From positions 1,612,001 through 1,676,000 of the forward strand of contig OZ006985.1 of the NCBI GenBank assembly GCA_963931165.1: 64,000 nucleotides of DNA, given 5' to 3'. The translations under genes and the position numbers were made by a program. The notes below the pieces were generated by a model. The model saw only the letters and a program-made list of their open reading frames with translations, was not told the origin of the DNA and did no database searches. Shown here one piece after another: positions 24,323 through 34,739 of the stretch (positions are counted from its first letter, which is position 1; each line of letters starts with the position of its first letter). This DNA comes from Ornithoclostridium sp944380285. Its GTDB lineage: Bacteria > Bacillota > Clostridia > Christensenellales > UBA3700.

Positions 24323-25111
24323 TCAACCCAAGGCAACGTCCAGAGTCATCATTATAATGAACCCCGCAATCACTCCCCACGTCCCCAAGTGCGGATAGTC
24401 GGCAAGTTTGGAATCGGGGATCAGGTCGTCCGCGACGACGAAGATCATCGCGCCCGCCGCGAATGCCAAGAGCCACGGCTGGACGGCGGTCAGCGAGGAC
24501 GCGAGGAAGTAGCCGACCACGGCGAATATCGGTTCGACGACGCCGCTGCCGACGCCGTAACCGAACGCCTTGCCGCGGCTGCCGAGCGCGTTTTTCATCG
24601 GCAGGGACACCGCCGCGCCTTCGGGCAGATTTTGGATCGCAAGCCCTATCGCCAAGCCGAACGCCGAGACGAATTGGGCGTGATCGTTTGCCGCCGCCGC
24701 TCCGCCGAACGCGAAGCCTATCGCCAAGCCTTCGGGGATGTTGTGCAGCGTGACGGCAAGGAACATCTTTGTGTACTTGTGAAGTTCGCTGGGCGGTCCC
24801 TCTTCCTTTTCGGCTCCGCTGTGGAAGTGCGGTATCACCTTGTCGAGCACCGCCAGCACTATGCCGCCGATCAGCATTCCCACCGCCGCCGGCACAAACG
24901 ACCACTTGCCCCAACTCGACGCGCCGTCGAGCGACGGTATGAGCAGCGACCATATCGACGCCGCGAGCATTACGCCTGCGGCAAAACCGAGAAAAACCGC
25001 ATTTACCTTTTCGGGGATCTTGTCCTTGAACAAAAAGACGCACGACGACCCGAGTGACGTCGCCGCGAAAATGATGAGAAAACCCACAATCGTCATCGCA
25101 GTATCGCTCAT
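24323..25111 (-). CDS. ZIP-family divalent metal transporter
   Basis: 262-aa inner-membrane protein with about eight hydrophobic segments. The metal-binding motifs HNIPEGLAIG (TM4) and QNLPEGAAVS (TM5) are intact. A His/acid loop (HFHSGAEKEEG) lies between TM3 and TM4. These are features of ZupT/GufA-type ZIP carriers for Zn, Fe or Mn. The start codon has AGGTGAG upstream. A 16-bp palindrome touching the -10 box suggests metal- or redox-dependent repression. The stop codon abuts the 157-bp tandem repeat, so the repeats lie directly downstream. Confidence 0.88.
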   Translation of the reverse strand: MSDTAMTIVGFLIIFAATSLGSSCVFLFKDKIPEKVNAVFLGFAAGVMLAASIWSLLIPSLDGASSWGKWSFVPAAVGMLIGGIVLAVLDKVIPHFHSGAEKEEGPPSELHKYTKMFLAVTLHNIPEGLAIGFAFGGAAAANDHAQFVSAFGLAIGLAIQNLPEGAAVSLPMKNALGSRGKAFGYGVGSGVVEPIFAVVGYFLASSLTAVQPWLLAFAAGAMIFVVADDLIPDSKLADYPHLGTWGVIAGFIIMMTLDVALG

Positions 25112-25127
25112 ATGCTCACCTACTCTT

Positions 25128-25169
25128 GTTATCGTATGATAACATAATACAGCAAAGTCGATTTGTCAA
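25128..25169 (-). promoter_or_regulatory. ZIP transporter promoter with overlapping palindrome
   Basis: On the minus strand TTGACA (25164-25169), 17 bp, TATGTT (25141-25146). The perfect palindrome GTTATC-GTAT-GATAAC (25128-25143) overlaps the -10 and start region, a likely repressor site. Confidence 0.55.
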
Positions 25170-25369
25170 GAAATAGTGACCCGATTTTTGAAAAAAGTTG
25201 CGTAAGGGCAACAATGAGCGGCGCATGCGTTTTTCCGCCGCGAAAAATCCCGCTTGCAAAAACAGCAGCGGTCAAAATTTTGCCGATGATGCGATCGCAC
25301 TTTTTGACATTGTCCGGCTTTGCTGCACTTGCCTTGCCGCGAACGCGTTACGCATAGAATAATACAAAT
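25170..25369. other. Intergenic stretch with no supported gene
   Basis: No gene with an RBS and no known RNA was recognised between the ZIP promoter and the fic terminator. Confidence 0.4.
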
Positions 25370-25393
25370 GACCCCGAGGCAAGCCCCGGGGTC
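25370..25393 (-). terminator. Terminator downstream of the Fic gene
   Basis: GACCCCG/CGGGGTC stem followed on the minus strand by ATTTGTATTATT, about 50 bp beyond the fic stop codon. Confidence 0.5.
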
Positions 25394-25443
25394 GGTGTTT
25401 GTGCAAAGACGAGTTACTTTTGCTTGAATGTGACTTTGTTTGC

Positions 25444-26571
25444 TTACGTCCCCGATTTCAATATATCGATATAGTTGACGTACTCGAACACCCTGTTGCG
25501 ACGCGCGTCATTTGCGCGTCTTACGACCCCTTGCTCCTCCAATATGGACAGTGCGGCGGACGCCGTCGCATAGGACAGCCCGAGTTTTTCGGTCACATGT
25601 TTTGCGGTGACGATCGGCTCTGATTTGAGCAATTCAAACACGTTTTTCACCGATTGCGGCTGCAATGCGAGTTTTGCTCCGTCCGTCGCCAGCAACGCGC
25701 TCAACTTCCTGATCGCGGCAGAACAATCCCTCGCCGTTTCGTCCACGCCGTTCAAAAAGAATTTGACCCATTGCTCGTAGTCTCCGCGCCTGCGCACCTC
25801 GCTCAATCTGTCGTAGTACTCCACTCGATTGAGCTTGAGATAGAGCGACATATACAGCGTCGGCGTTCGCAAAACGCCGCCTTGAAGCAACATCAACACT
25901 ATCAGCATTCTGCCGATGCGACCGTTGCCGTCCAAGAACGGATGTATCGTCTCAAATTGATAGTGCGCAAGCGCGGTCTTCAACAGCGTATCGTCTTCGC
26001 TCATGTTGATATACTTTTCAAGGTCGCTCATTGCGATGTTCATCTCATCGACCGTAGGCGGCACATATTTCGCCGTCGCGATCGTACTGCCGGCGGCGCC
26101 TATCCAATTTTGACTGCGACGAAACTCGCCGGGCGATTTGTCCTCTCCTCTCACCCCAGACATCAAGACCTCATGAGTCTCTTTGAGCAACCTGCATCCG
26201 AGAGGCAAAGTCTTCATCCTCTCGACGGCGTAGCCCAGCGCTTTGACATAGTTGACCACTTCGTCCACTTCGGCATTGACCGCGACGTCGTTGCCGGCAT
26301 CCAAAATGTCCTCGAGCGTCGCTTGCGTACCCTCAATTTGCGAACTGAGCAAAGCCTCTTTGCGCACATATGCCCCCAAAAACAACTTGACGTCGGGGAC
26401 AAGCTCGGAAACCGCGTCAAGCTCCCCTATCGAATGACTCGCACGCGATATCGCATCGAGCATCGCCTCGTCAATGACAAGGTTCGGACACGGCGGCAAC
26501 GGCGCAGGACGATAGGCGTTGTAGGACGCCTCACCCAAATTGACTTTGATATACTCTCCGGCTCTGTTCAT
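25444..26571 (-). CDS. Fic-domain AMP-transferase with N-terminal inhibitory helix and C-terminal wHTH
   Basis: 375-aa class II Fic protein. The inhibitory motif SSQIEG (76-81) precedes the Fic core, so autoinhibition is built in. The active-site loop HPFLDGNGRIGR starts at the catalytic His210 and is complete. Residues about 310-375 form a winged helix (AKHVTEKLGLSYATASAALS), so it could bind DNA, including its own promoter. In this family the enzyme transfers AMP to a hydroxyl side chain of a target; the target here is unknown. No antitoxin gene is adjacent. RBS AAGGAGAT lies before ATG. The gene has two AT-rich dyads at its promoter. Confidence 0.9.
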   Translation of the reverse strand: MNRAGEYIKVNLGEASYNAYRPAPLPPCPNLVIDEAMLDAISRASHSIGELDAVSELVPDVKLFLGAYVRKEALLSSQIEGTQATLEDILDAGNDVAVNAEVDEVVNYVKALGYAVERMKTLPLGCRLLKETHEVLMSGVRGEDKSPGEFRRSQNWIGAAGSTIATAKYVPPTVDEMNIAMSDLEKYINMSEDDTLLKTALAHYQFETIHPFLDGNGRIGRMLIVLMLLQGGVLRTPTLYMSLYLKLNRVEYYDRLSEVRRRGDYEQWVKFFLNGVDETARDCSAAIRKLSALLATDGAKLALQPQSVKNVFELLKSEPIVTAKHVTEKLGLSYATASAALSILEEQGVVRRANDARRNRVFEYVNYIDILKSGT

Positions 26572-26620
26572 TGCATCTCCTTAATTTTGTATTTTATCGA
26601 TTGCTTTTCCTACATACTAA

Positions 26621-26662
26621 ATTATACTCTTATTTTAATTTTTGTCAAGATATTAAAATAAG
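26621..26662 (-). promoter_or_regulatory. fic promoter with operator-like 11-bp dyad
   Basis: On the minus strand TTGACA (26643-26648), 16 bp, TATAAT (26621-26626), both perfect. The perfect inverted repeat CTTATTTTAAT (26629-26639)/ATTAAAATAAG (26652-26662) brackets the -35 box. A related CTTATTTTAAT with an ATTAAAATA partner follows at 26680-26713. Confidence 0.65.
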
Positions 26663-26930
26663 ATAGCTTATTTTGTGCTCTTATTTTAATTTTTTTAAAT
26701 TTATTAAAATATACTCATCTTTGTATTCATTTTATTTTATTGACTTCTGTTGATGATTTGCCGTTAGATCTTGAAGTGATTTTGTAATGACTTTGTTGAC
26801 GTTTTGCCGATTTTATAATCGATTTTTCAAAATTGTTTGAATGTTAGCCCGTTGATTTTGTCGATATTTCAAAATGATTTTCCGTCGTTCGACGCTCAAA
26901 TTTTATGATTTTGTCAAAGCGCCGCCGAGC
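26663..26930. other. AT-rich intergenic region
   Basis: No gene. It carries the second operator-like dyad (26680-26713); the remaining sequence is rich in TTGATTTTG-like phrases of no recognised function. Confidence 0.4.
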
Positions 26931-26932
26931 AA

Positions 26933-26960
26933 GCAAAACGCCGCCCTTGCGGACGGCGCG
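26933..26960 (-). terminator. glyA terminator
   Basis: On the minus strand GCGCCGTCC-GCAA-GGGCGGCG followed by TTTTG, about 50 bp after the glyA stop. Confidence 0.6.
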
Positions 26961-27012
26961 TTGTCTTTTGTGTTTGTCGATCCTTTGTGCTTTGTATCTT
27001 TTGTGAAAGCTC

Positions 27013-28266
27013 TTATCTGATCACGTCGTTTGCGTAGATCGGATACTTCTTGCACAATGCGGCGACCTTGGCGGCGCAACGATCGATCGCCTCTTCGCCG
27101 TTCTTGACGATGTCGGCGATGCACTCTGCGATCGTCACCATGTCCGCCTCTTTCATGCCTCTCGATGTGACCGCCGGCGTGCCCAATCTCAAGCCGCTGG
27201 TGATGAACGGAGACTGCTTGTCGAACGGGATCGCGTTCTTGTTGGCGGTGATGTGCGCGCGGTCAAGCAAAGCCTCGACCTCTTTGCCCGTCCTGCCGGT
27301 GTCGGACAGGTCGACGAGCATGAGGTGGTTGTCCGTGCCGCCGGAGACGAGACGAATGCCTCTCTCGACAAGCTCGTTGGCCAGCTTCTTCGCGTTGCGG
27401 ACGATCTGAGTCTGATATGCCTTGAACTCGTCCGTCATTGCCTCTTTGAGCGCGACAGCCTTCGCTGCGATGACGTGCATCAACGGTCCGCCCTGCGTGC
27501 CCGGGAAGATCGCCTTGTCGATCTGCTTGGCGTACTGTTCCTTGCAAAGGATGAGTCCGCCGCGCGGTCCGCGAAGGGTCTTGTGCGTGGTCGTCGTGAC
27601 GACGTCCGCATAAGGCACCGGAGAAGGATGTACGCCTGCAGCGACAAGCCCTGCGATGTGCGCCATGTCGACCATGAGGTAGGCGCCGACGCTGTCCGCG
27701 ATCTCGCGGAACCTCTTGAAGTCGATGAGGCGCGGATAGGCGCTCGCACCGGCAAGGATGAGGCGCGGCTTGTGCTCCTTCGCAAGCTCGGCGACCTTGT
27801 CATAGTCGATGAGACAGGTGTTCTCGTCCACGGTGTACGGCACAATGTGGAAGTACTTGCCCGAAATGTTGACCGGGCTGCCGTGCGAGAGGTGTCCGCC
27901 GTGCGCAAGGCTCATGCTGAGCACGGTGTCGCCCGGCTGAAGCAGCGCGAAGAAAGTCGCAAGGTTGGCGTTCGCGCCGCTGTGAGCCTGTACGTTGGCG
28001 TGCTCGGCACCGAACAGCTCTTTGGCGCGGTCGATCGCGAGTGTCTCGACGACGTCGACGTGTTCGCAGCCGCCGTAATATCTTTTGCCGGGATAGCCCT
28101 CGGCATACTTGTTGGTGAGATGTGTGCCCATTGCCGCCATGACAGCCGGAGAGACGATGTTCTCGCTGGCGATGAGCTCAATGTTGTTTTGCTGTCTCTT
28201 GAGCTCGTCTTCCATTGCGGCGCAGAGCTCGGGATCTTCTTGATGAATGGTCTTGAGATCGATCAT
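27013..28266 (-). CDS. glyA: Serine hydroxymethyltransferase
   Basis: 417-aa PLP enzyme that converts serine and tetrahydrofolate to glycine and methylene-THF, feeding one-carbon metabolism. IELIASEN is near the start, KRYYGGCEHVD near 57, and the PLP-binding Lys lies in VTTTTHKTLRGPRGG. The length is normal for the family. The start at 28266 has AAGGAG 7 nt upstream; a longer frame to 28347 would cross the promoter. Monocistronic, with its own promoter and terminator. Confidence 0.97.
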   Translation of the reverse strand: MIDLKTIHQEDPELCAAMEDELKRQQNNIELIASENIVSPAVMAAMGTHLTNKYAEGYPGKRYYGGCEHVDVVETLAIDRAKELFGAEHANVQAHSGANANLATFFALLQPGDTVLSMSLAHGGHLSHGSPVNISGKYFHIVPYTVDENTCLIDYDKVAELAKEHKPRLILAGASAYPRLIDFKRFREIADSVGAYLMVDMAHIAGLVAAGVHPSPVPYADVVTTTTHKTLRGPRGGLILCKEQYAKQIDKAIFPGTQGGPLMHVIAAKAVALKEAMTDEFKAYQTQIVRNAKKLANELVERGIRLVSGGTDNHLMLVDLSDTGRTGKEVEALLDRAHITANKNAIPFDKQSPFITSGLRLGTPAVTSRGMKEADMVTIAECIADIVKNGEEAIDRCAAKVAALCKKYPIYANDVIR

Positions 28267-28293
28267 AGGTCGCTCCTTGATTTGATTACCACT

Positions 28294-28322
28294 ATTATAA
28301 CGTATCGCGCGCGCTTTGGCAA
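28294..28322 (-). promoter_or_regulatory. glyA promoter
   Basis: On the minus strand TTGCCA (28317-28322), 17 bp, TATAAT (28294-28299). Confidence 0.6.
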
Positions 28323-28400
28323 ACAACTTGCGCCATTTTTCGCGCAATTGCGCGCGGAGGCAAGTTAGCGGCTTAGGCGTTGTGTTTTGTCTTTTACTTG

Positions 28401-28425
28401 ATAATAATTGATACTAATTGATAAT
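28401..28425 (+). repeat. AATTGATA direct-repeat motif, copy 2
   Basis: 25 bp containing AATTGATACTAATTGATAAT, identical over the whole stretch to 51953-51977 and one base different from 125-149 (minus strand). It lies between the divergent glyA and trxA promoters. Confidence 0.55.
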
Positions 28426-28526
28426 CTTGTATACTATCAAAACTTCTTTAAGCAAAAGTCTTTGTGTATGCGACGCAAAGTTCCGCGTTGCGGACGGAAG
28501 TCTCGCCAAACACAGCGTATATTCGG

Positions 28527-28554
28527 TTGCAATCGAGACAAAATGTGGTATAAT
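28527..28554 (+). promoter_or_regulatory. trxA promoter
   Basis: TTGCAA (28527-28532), 16 bp, TATAAT (28549-28554), about 10 bp before the RBS. Confidence 0.6.
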
Positions 28555-28577
28555 AAGAAAAAACGGAGGTGTTCACT

Positions 28578-28886
28578 ATGAGTGAATTCGTAAAAGAGAT
28601 CTCCGGCGCGGAGCTTGAAACGCTGCTCGCCGAAAAAGATAAGGTGTTCGTCGACTTCTTCGCAACTTGGTGCGGCCCGTGCAAAATGCTCGCGCCCGTC
28701 ATAGACGAAGTCGCCCAAAATCATCCCGACGTGACCTTTGTCAAGGTCGACGTCGACCGCAACCTCGACGCGACGCGCAAGTACCGCGTGATGGCGATGC
28801 CGACCGTGGTCGTCTTTGAGGGAGGAAAAGAGAAAAACCGCAACGTGGGATATGTCCCCGCCGAGGTGCTCGAAGATCTGCTTTGA
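28578..28886 (+). CDS. trxA: Thioredoxin
   Basis: 102-aa thioredoxin with the redox-active WCGPC (Cys34/Cys37) in DFFATWCGPCKML and the cis-Pro in VMAMPTVV. Cytosolic, no signal peptide. It keeps protein thiols reduced through thioredoxin reductase, which is not in this window. The start at 28578 has ACGGAGGT 7 nt upstream. A slightly earlier ATG at 28569 sits on the RBS and is rejected. Monocistronic, with an efficient terminator. Confidence 0.95.
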   Translation: MSEFVKEISGAELETLLAEKDKVFVDFFATWCGPCKMLAPVIDEVAQNHPDVTFVKVDVDRNLDATRKYRVMAMPTVVVFEGGKEKNRNVGYVPAEVLEDLL

Positions 28887-28905
28887 GCCTGCTCGTCAAA
28901 CAAGT

Positions 28906-28938
28906 AAACGGCTTCGGAACTTCCGAAGCCGTTTTTGT
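28906..28938 (+). terminator. trxA terminator
   Basis: AACGGCTTCGGAA pairs with TTCCGAAGCCGTT around a tiny loop, followed by TTTTTGTTTT. Confidence 0.75.
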
Positions 28939-29088
28939 TTTGAAAATATCGTGCAATCGTTTTGCTAAATTCACCACATCGGTTCAGCCGATTTCGTCAT
29001 TGAACGTACAATTATCGTTTAGTGCATTCCGACAAACATTGTATAGACAACATTTGTCGGAATCCGAAAGCATATACCATAAGATTCA
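28939..29088. other. Intergenic stretch with no supported gene
   Basis: AT-rich, no ORF with RBS and no structured RNA recognised. Confidence 0.4.
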
Positions 29089-29121
29089 ACAAATAAAAAT
29101 ACGGCGAACCGTCTGTCGCCG
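29089..29121 (-). terminator. Terminator ending the comM-to-tcdA operon
   Basis: CGGCGA/TCGCCG stem followed on the minus strand by TATTTTTATTT, just after the tcdA stop. It marks the end of the long leftward operon. Confidence 0.65.
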
Positions 29122-29131
29122 CAAATCAATC

Positions 29132-29796
29132 TCACACGAGCAATCGCTCGACGATGTACGCGCCCATGCGGACGCCGCAGGCGGCAGGCGCGAACGGCAT
29201 GCTCGCGACCGTTCCGCCCGTTTGGACGGGCGGCGTTTGGGTGAAGCAGACATCGAGTTTGCGCACGCCGCGCTCCTTCATCATCTTGCGGAACTTTTTG
29301 GCGAGGGGGTCGTAGTCGGTCTTGTAGATGTCCGCGACGCGGAAGTCGCACCACCCGGCGCGGTTGCCGGCGCCCATCGCCGAGACTATCGGCAAGCCCT
29401 TGCCCGTGCAATAGACCGCGAGCGCAGCCTTTGCCGCAAGCGAATCTATCGCGTCGGCGACATAACTCGAGCCGTCGACGAGCGCGGCGCAATTGCTCTC
29501 TGTCAGCATCTCGCATACGGCGTTCACCTTGCAATGAGGGTTTATCTGCTCGACTCTCTCGGCAAGGACTTCCGCCTTGTATCGCCCGATATCCTTGTGC
29601 AGCGCGGCGATCTGGCGGTTGAGGTTGCTCTCCTCGACGACGTCGCCGTCGATCAACGTCAGCGCGCCCACTCCGCTGCGCGCGAGGACTTCGACGACAT
29701 AGCCGCCGACGCCGCCCAAGCCGACCACCGTCACGCGGCAGGCGGCAAGGCGCGCGAGTCCGTCCTCGCCTATCAGCGGAAGCGAGCGCGTAAAGT

Positions 29797-29800
<4 letters not shown>
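29132..29800 (-). CDS. tcdA: tRNA threonylcarbamoyladenosine dehydratase (TcdA, ThiF/MoeB fold)
   Basis: 222-aa adenylating E1-like enzyme that cyclises t6A37 of tRNA to ct6A. The Rossmann loop is VVGLGGVGGYVVE near 25. TLIDGDVVEESNLNRQ holds the ATP-binding Asp and Arg. A C-terminal PPVQTGGTVASMPF region is typical of the TcdA/YgdL subgroup. Its ATG overlaps the aspS stop by 4 bp, so translation is coupled. Last gene of the operon. Confidence 0.88.
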
Positions 29801-31587
<1,787 letters not shown>

Positions 31588-31588
31588 A

Positions 31589-32851
31589 TCACTTCTCCGT
31601 ATTTGCCGAGAAGTAAGCCGCAAGGTCCGCCCTCGCGACCGACGTCTCGGCGCCGTTGTCCATATTTTTTATCTTGAAAACGCCGCTCGCGAGCTCGTCG
31701 CCGCCGACGACGATCAAATATCTCGCGCGCGTCTTGTCCGCGTACTTCATCTGCGCCTTGAACCCGCGCCCGACGATGTCGGTGTCGCACGCAACACCCG
31801 CGCCGCGAAGTTCAAACGCCATCTTGGTCGCCTCCACGCGCTCGGCGTCTCCGATCGGCGCGATGTAGACGGTGGGACGCGGCTCTTCGCCGAACGGCAG
31901 TCCCTGCGCCTCCATCGTCAAAATTATCCTCTCGAGTCCCGTGCCGAATCCGACCCCCGGGCAGGGCTTGCCGCCGATGTCCTCGAGCAGCTTGTCGTAT
32001 CTTCCGCCGCCGCCGACGGTGCCCTGCGCGCCGATGTCCTCGGTGACGAACTCAAACACCGTGCGCGTGTAGTAGTCGAGACCGCGCACTATCCCGGGGT
32101 CGACGACATAGTCTATCCCGAGCGCGTCCAAGCCCTTGCAGACCGCCTCGTGATGAGCGCGGCAGTCGTCGCACAGATAGTCGAGCACGACGGGCGCGTC
32201 CTTGACGATTGCGCGGCAGCCCTCTTCCTTGCAGTCGAGGATGCGAAGCGGATTCTTTGCGAGCCGCTCGCGGCAGGTCGGGCACATCTTGTCGATGTGC
32301 GCGCCGAAATACTCTTTGAGCGCGGCGTTGTAGTCCTTGCGGCACTCGCGGCAGCCGATGCTGTTGAGGTGCAGTTTGAGCGCCTTGATCCCGAGCCGCT
32401 TGTAGACGGTGTACAGCAGCGAGATGACCTCGACGTCCGCCGCCGGCGACGCGCTGCCGAAAAATTCGACGCCGAATTGGTGATGCTCGCGAAGTCTGCC
32501 CGACTGCGGTCTCTCATAGCGGAAGACCGGGGTGATGTAGTACATCTTGGTCGGCTGAGCGTCGGCGTAGAGCGAGTGCTCGATGAAAGCCCTCGCGACG
32601 CCGGCGGTGCCCTCGGGCTTCAATGTCATCGACCTGCCGCCCTTGTCGTCGAAGGTGTACATCTCCTTGTTGACGATGTCGGTGGTGTCGCCGACTCCGC
32701 GTGCGAACAGCTCGGTGTGTTCGAAGACGGGGGTGCGGATCTCGCCGACGCAATACTCTGCGGCGACGCCTCTGACCACGCCTTCGACGTAGTGCCATTT
32801 GTAGGCTTCGGACGGGGTGACGTCCTTTGTTCCCTTTGGTAAAGTTATCAT
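31589..32851 (-). CDS. hisS: Histidyl-tRNA synthetase
   Basis: 420-aa class II synthetase. PKGTKDVTPSEA starts the catalytic domain. Motif 2 is FRYERPQSGRLREHHQ, and the HisA/HisB signatures (RGLDYYTRTVFE, GGRYD) are clear. The segment about 175-235 has five or more Cys in pairs (CRECRKDY, CPTCRERL, CDDCRAHHE), as in many Clostridial HisRS proteins, and probably holds zinc. The anticodon domain is at the C-terminus. AGAGGAAAA precedes the ATG. No T-box leader is seen in the 45-bp gap to hslU. Confidence 0.96.
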   Translation of the reverse strand: MITLPKGTKDVTPSEAYKWHYVEGVVRGVAAEYCVGEIRTPVFEHTELFARGVGDTTDIVNKEMYTFDDKGGRSMTLKPEGTAGVARAFIEHSLYADAQPTKMYYITPVFRYERPQSGRLREHHQFGVEFFGSASPAADVEVISLLYTVYKRLGIKALKLHLNSIGCRECRKDYNAALKEYFGAHIDKMCPTCRERLAKNPLRILDCKEEGCRAIVKDAPVVLDYLCDDCRAHHEAVCKGLDALGIDYVVDPGIVRGLDYYTRTVFEFVTEDIGAQGTVGGGGRYDKLLEDIGGKPCPGVGFGTGLERIILTMEAQGLPFGEEPRPTVYIAPIGDAERVEATKMAFELRGAGVACDTDIVGRGFKAQMKYADKTRARYLIVVGGDELASGVFKIKNMDNGAETSVARADLAAYFSANTEK

Positions 32852-32896
32852 TTTTCCTCTTTGCTTAGTGCGCTTTATGCACACGGGCTCCTGTTT

Positions 32897-34204
32897 TCAG
32901 AGAATGTATTTGTGCAGGTTGAGCGTGCGTATCGTCTTGTCGAGATGAGACAGGACATACTCCTCGTCGACGATGACCTCGACCATTTGATCGACGTTCC
33001 CCGCGTTGAAAGAGATGTCGTCCAAGAGCGTCTCCATGATCGTGTGAAGTCTGCGCGCGCCGATGTTCTCGCTGTTCTCATTCTCCGCCTCGGCGACGGC
33101 TGCGAGCTTGGCGATCGCTGCGTCGGTGAATTTGAGCGAGACGTTGTCAACTTTGAGCAGCTCGGTGTATTGCATCAGGATCGCGTTGTCCGGCTCGGTC
33201 AGGATGCGGACGAAGTCCTTTGCGGTCAGACTGTCCAGCTTGACGCCGATCGGGAACCTGCCTTGAAGTTCGGGGATGAGGTCGGACACAGCGGCGATGT
33301 GGAATGCGCCTGCGGCGATGAACAGGATGTAGTCCGTCTTGATCGGTCCGTACTTGGTGTTGACCGTGCAGCCCTCGACGATGGGCAAAATGTCCCTCTG
33401 CACGCCCTCGCGCGACACGTCGGGTCCCGAAGTGTTGCCCTTTGCGGCGATCTTGTCCATCTCGTCGATGAAGATGATGCCCTCGTTTTCGGCGCGGCGG
33501 ATAGCCTCGGCGTTCAGCGCGTCGGGGTCGATCAGCTTTTCGCATTCAAGCTCCATGAGCGCGCGGTAAGCCTGAGCGACCGTGACCTTTTTGACCTTGT
33601 TGCGCTTGGGCAAGAGACCGCCCATCATGTCCATGATGTTGATCTCCATGCCGCCCGGAAGCTGTTGGCTCTTTGTCTTTTCGGGCAGCGAGATCTCCAC
33701 TTTGAGGTCGTCGAGAGAGCCGCTTGCGATCTCCTTCGCGACCGCGTCGAAGAGCTCCTTTTCGCCGAGATCGGGATAGGCGCTCTTGCGGTGCGGCGCG
33801 ACCACCTTGGTCAATTGCGCGAGCACCGCGGGACGCGCAGTCGCCTCTACCGCACGGCTGCGCTCATCGCGCACCATGCGCACCGACACCTCGACAAGAT
33901 CGCGGACCATGGACTCCACATCCCTGCCCACATAACCGACCTCGGTGAACTTGGTCGCCTCGACCTTGACGAACGGTGCGTTGACGATCTTGGCGAGACG
34001 CCTTGCGATCTCCGTCTTGCCCACGCCGGTCGGCCCCTGCATGATGATGTTCTTGGGCGTGATCTCGTCGCGAAGAGCCTGCGGAAGCTGCGAACGGCGA
34101 TATCTGTTGCGCAAGGCGATCGCGACCGCCTTCTTCGCCGCGTCCTGCCCGATGATGTATCTGTCAAGCTCTTTGACTATCTGCTTTGGGGTGAACTGTT
34201 CCAT
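32897..34204 (-). CDS. hslU: ATP-dependent protease ATPase subunit HslU
   Basis: 435-aa AAA+ unfoldase that feeds proteins to HslV. Walker A GPTGVGKTE, the pore-loop region around GYVGRDVES, the family I domain (about 105-235) and Walker B GIIFIDEMDK are present. The C-terminus ends LNLHKYIL, which is the conserved tail that inserts into HslV. Starts 1 nt after the hslV stop codon. Confidence 0.97.
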   Translation of the reverse strand: MEQFTPKQIVKELDRYIIGQDAAKKAVAIALRNRYRRSQLPQALRDEITPKNIIMQGPTGVGKTEIARRLAKIVNAPFVKVEATKFTEVGYVGRDVESMVRDLVEVSVRMVRDERSRAVEATARPAVLAQLTKVVAPHRKSAYPDLGEKELFDAVAKEIASGSLDDLKVEISLPEKTKSQQLPGGMEINIMDMMGGLLPKRNKVKKVTVAQAYRALMELECEKLIDPDALNAEAIRRAENEGIIFIDEMDKIAAKGNTSGPDVSREGVQRDILPIVEGCTVNTKYGPIKTDYILFIAAGAFHIAAVSDLIPELQGRFPIGVKLDSLTAKDFVRILTEPDNAILMQYTELLKVDNVSLKFTDAAIAKLAAVAEAENENSENIGARRLHTIMETLLDDISFNAGNVDQMVEVIVDEEYVLSHLDKTIRTLNLHKYIL

Positions 34205-34205
34205 C

Positions 34206-34739
34206 TCACACCTCCTCGACGACGATGTTGTCGTTGGTGAACACGCACAGCTCGCTGGCTATTTTGAGCGACTTGCGGGCTATCTCCGCCGCTGACAGAT
34301 CGGTCTCGGTCAAAAGCGCGCGCGCCGCCGCGAGCGCATAGTTGCCGCCGCTGCCGATCGCGCATGCGTCGCCGTCCGGCTCGATGACGTCGCCGACGCC
34401 CGAGAGCAGATACATGCCGTCCTTGTCCGCGACGATGAGCATCGCCTCGAGCTTGCGCACATACTTGTCGTCGCGCCAGAGCTCGGCGAGCTCGACCGCG
34501 CTGCGCATCAGGTTGCCCGAATACTTTTGCAGCATCTTCTCGAATTTTTCGCTGAGCGTGAATGCGTCCGCGACCGAGCCGGCAAAGCCGATCACGACCT
34601 TGTCATCATAGATGCGTTTGACCTTGCGAGCGTTGCCCTTCATGATCACGCTCTCGCCCATCGTGACCTGCCCGTCGCCGGCGACGGCGATCTTGCCGTC
34701 CCTGCGCACCGCACAGATGGTGGTGCCTTTCAATTCCAT
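34206..34739 (-). CDS. hslV: ATP-dependent protease peptidase subunit HslV (ClpQ)
   Basis: 177-aa proteasome-like N-terminal nucleophile hydrolase. The short propeptide MELKG would be removed to expose the catalytic Thr6 in TTICAVRRDGK. GDGQVTMG and GSGGNYALAAARAL are conserved family blocks. AAGGAGGAAAT lies right before ATG. Its 5' end overlaps the trmFO 3' end by 10 bp. A long in-frame ORF upstream is a trmFO shadow. No xerC lies between trmFO and hslV, unlike Bacillus. Confidence 0.96.
   Translation of the reverse strand: MELKGTTICAVRRDGKIAVAGDGQVTMGESVIMKGNARKVKRIYDDKVVIGFAGSVADAFTLSEKFEKMLQKYSGNLMRSAVELAELWRDDKYVRKLEAMLIVADKDGMYLLSGVGDVIEPDGDACAIGSGGNYALAAARALLTETDLSAAEIARKSLKIASELCVFTNDNIVVEEV

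Noticed and set aside
29019..29534. 171-aa minus-strand ORF overlapping tcdA
   Set aside because: Shifted frame of tcdA with an Arg-rich, low-complexity product.
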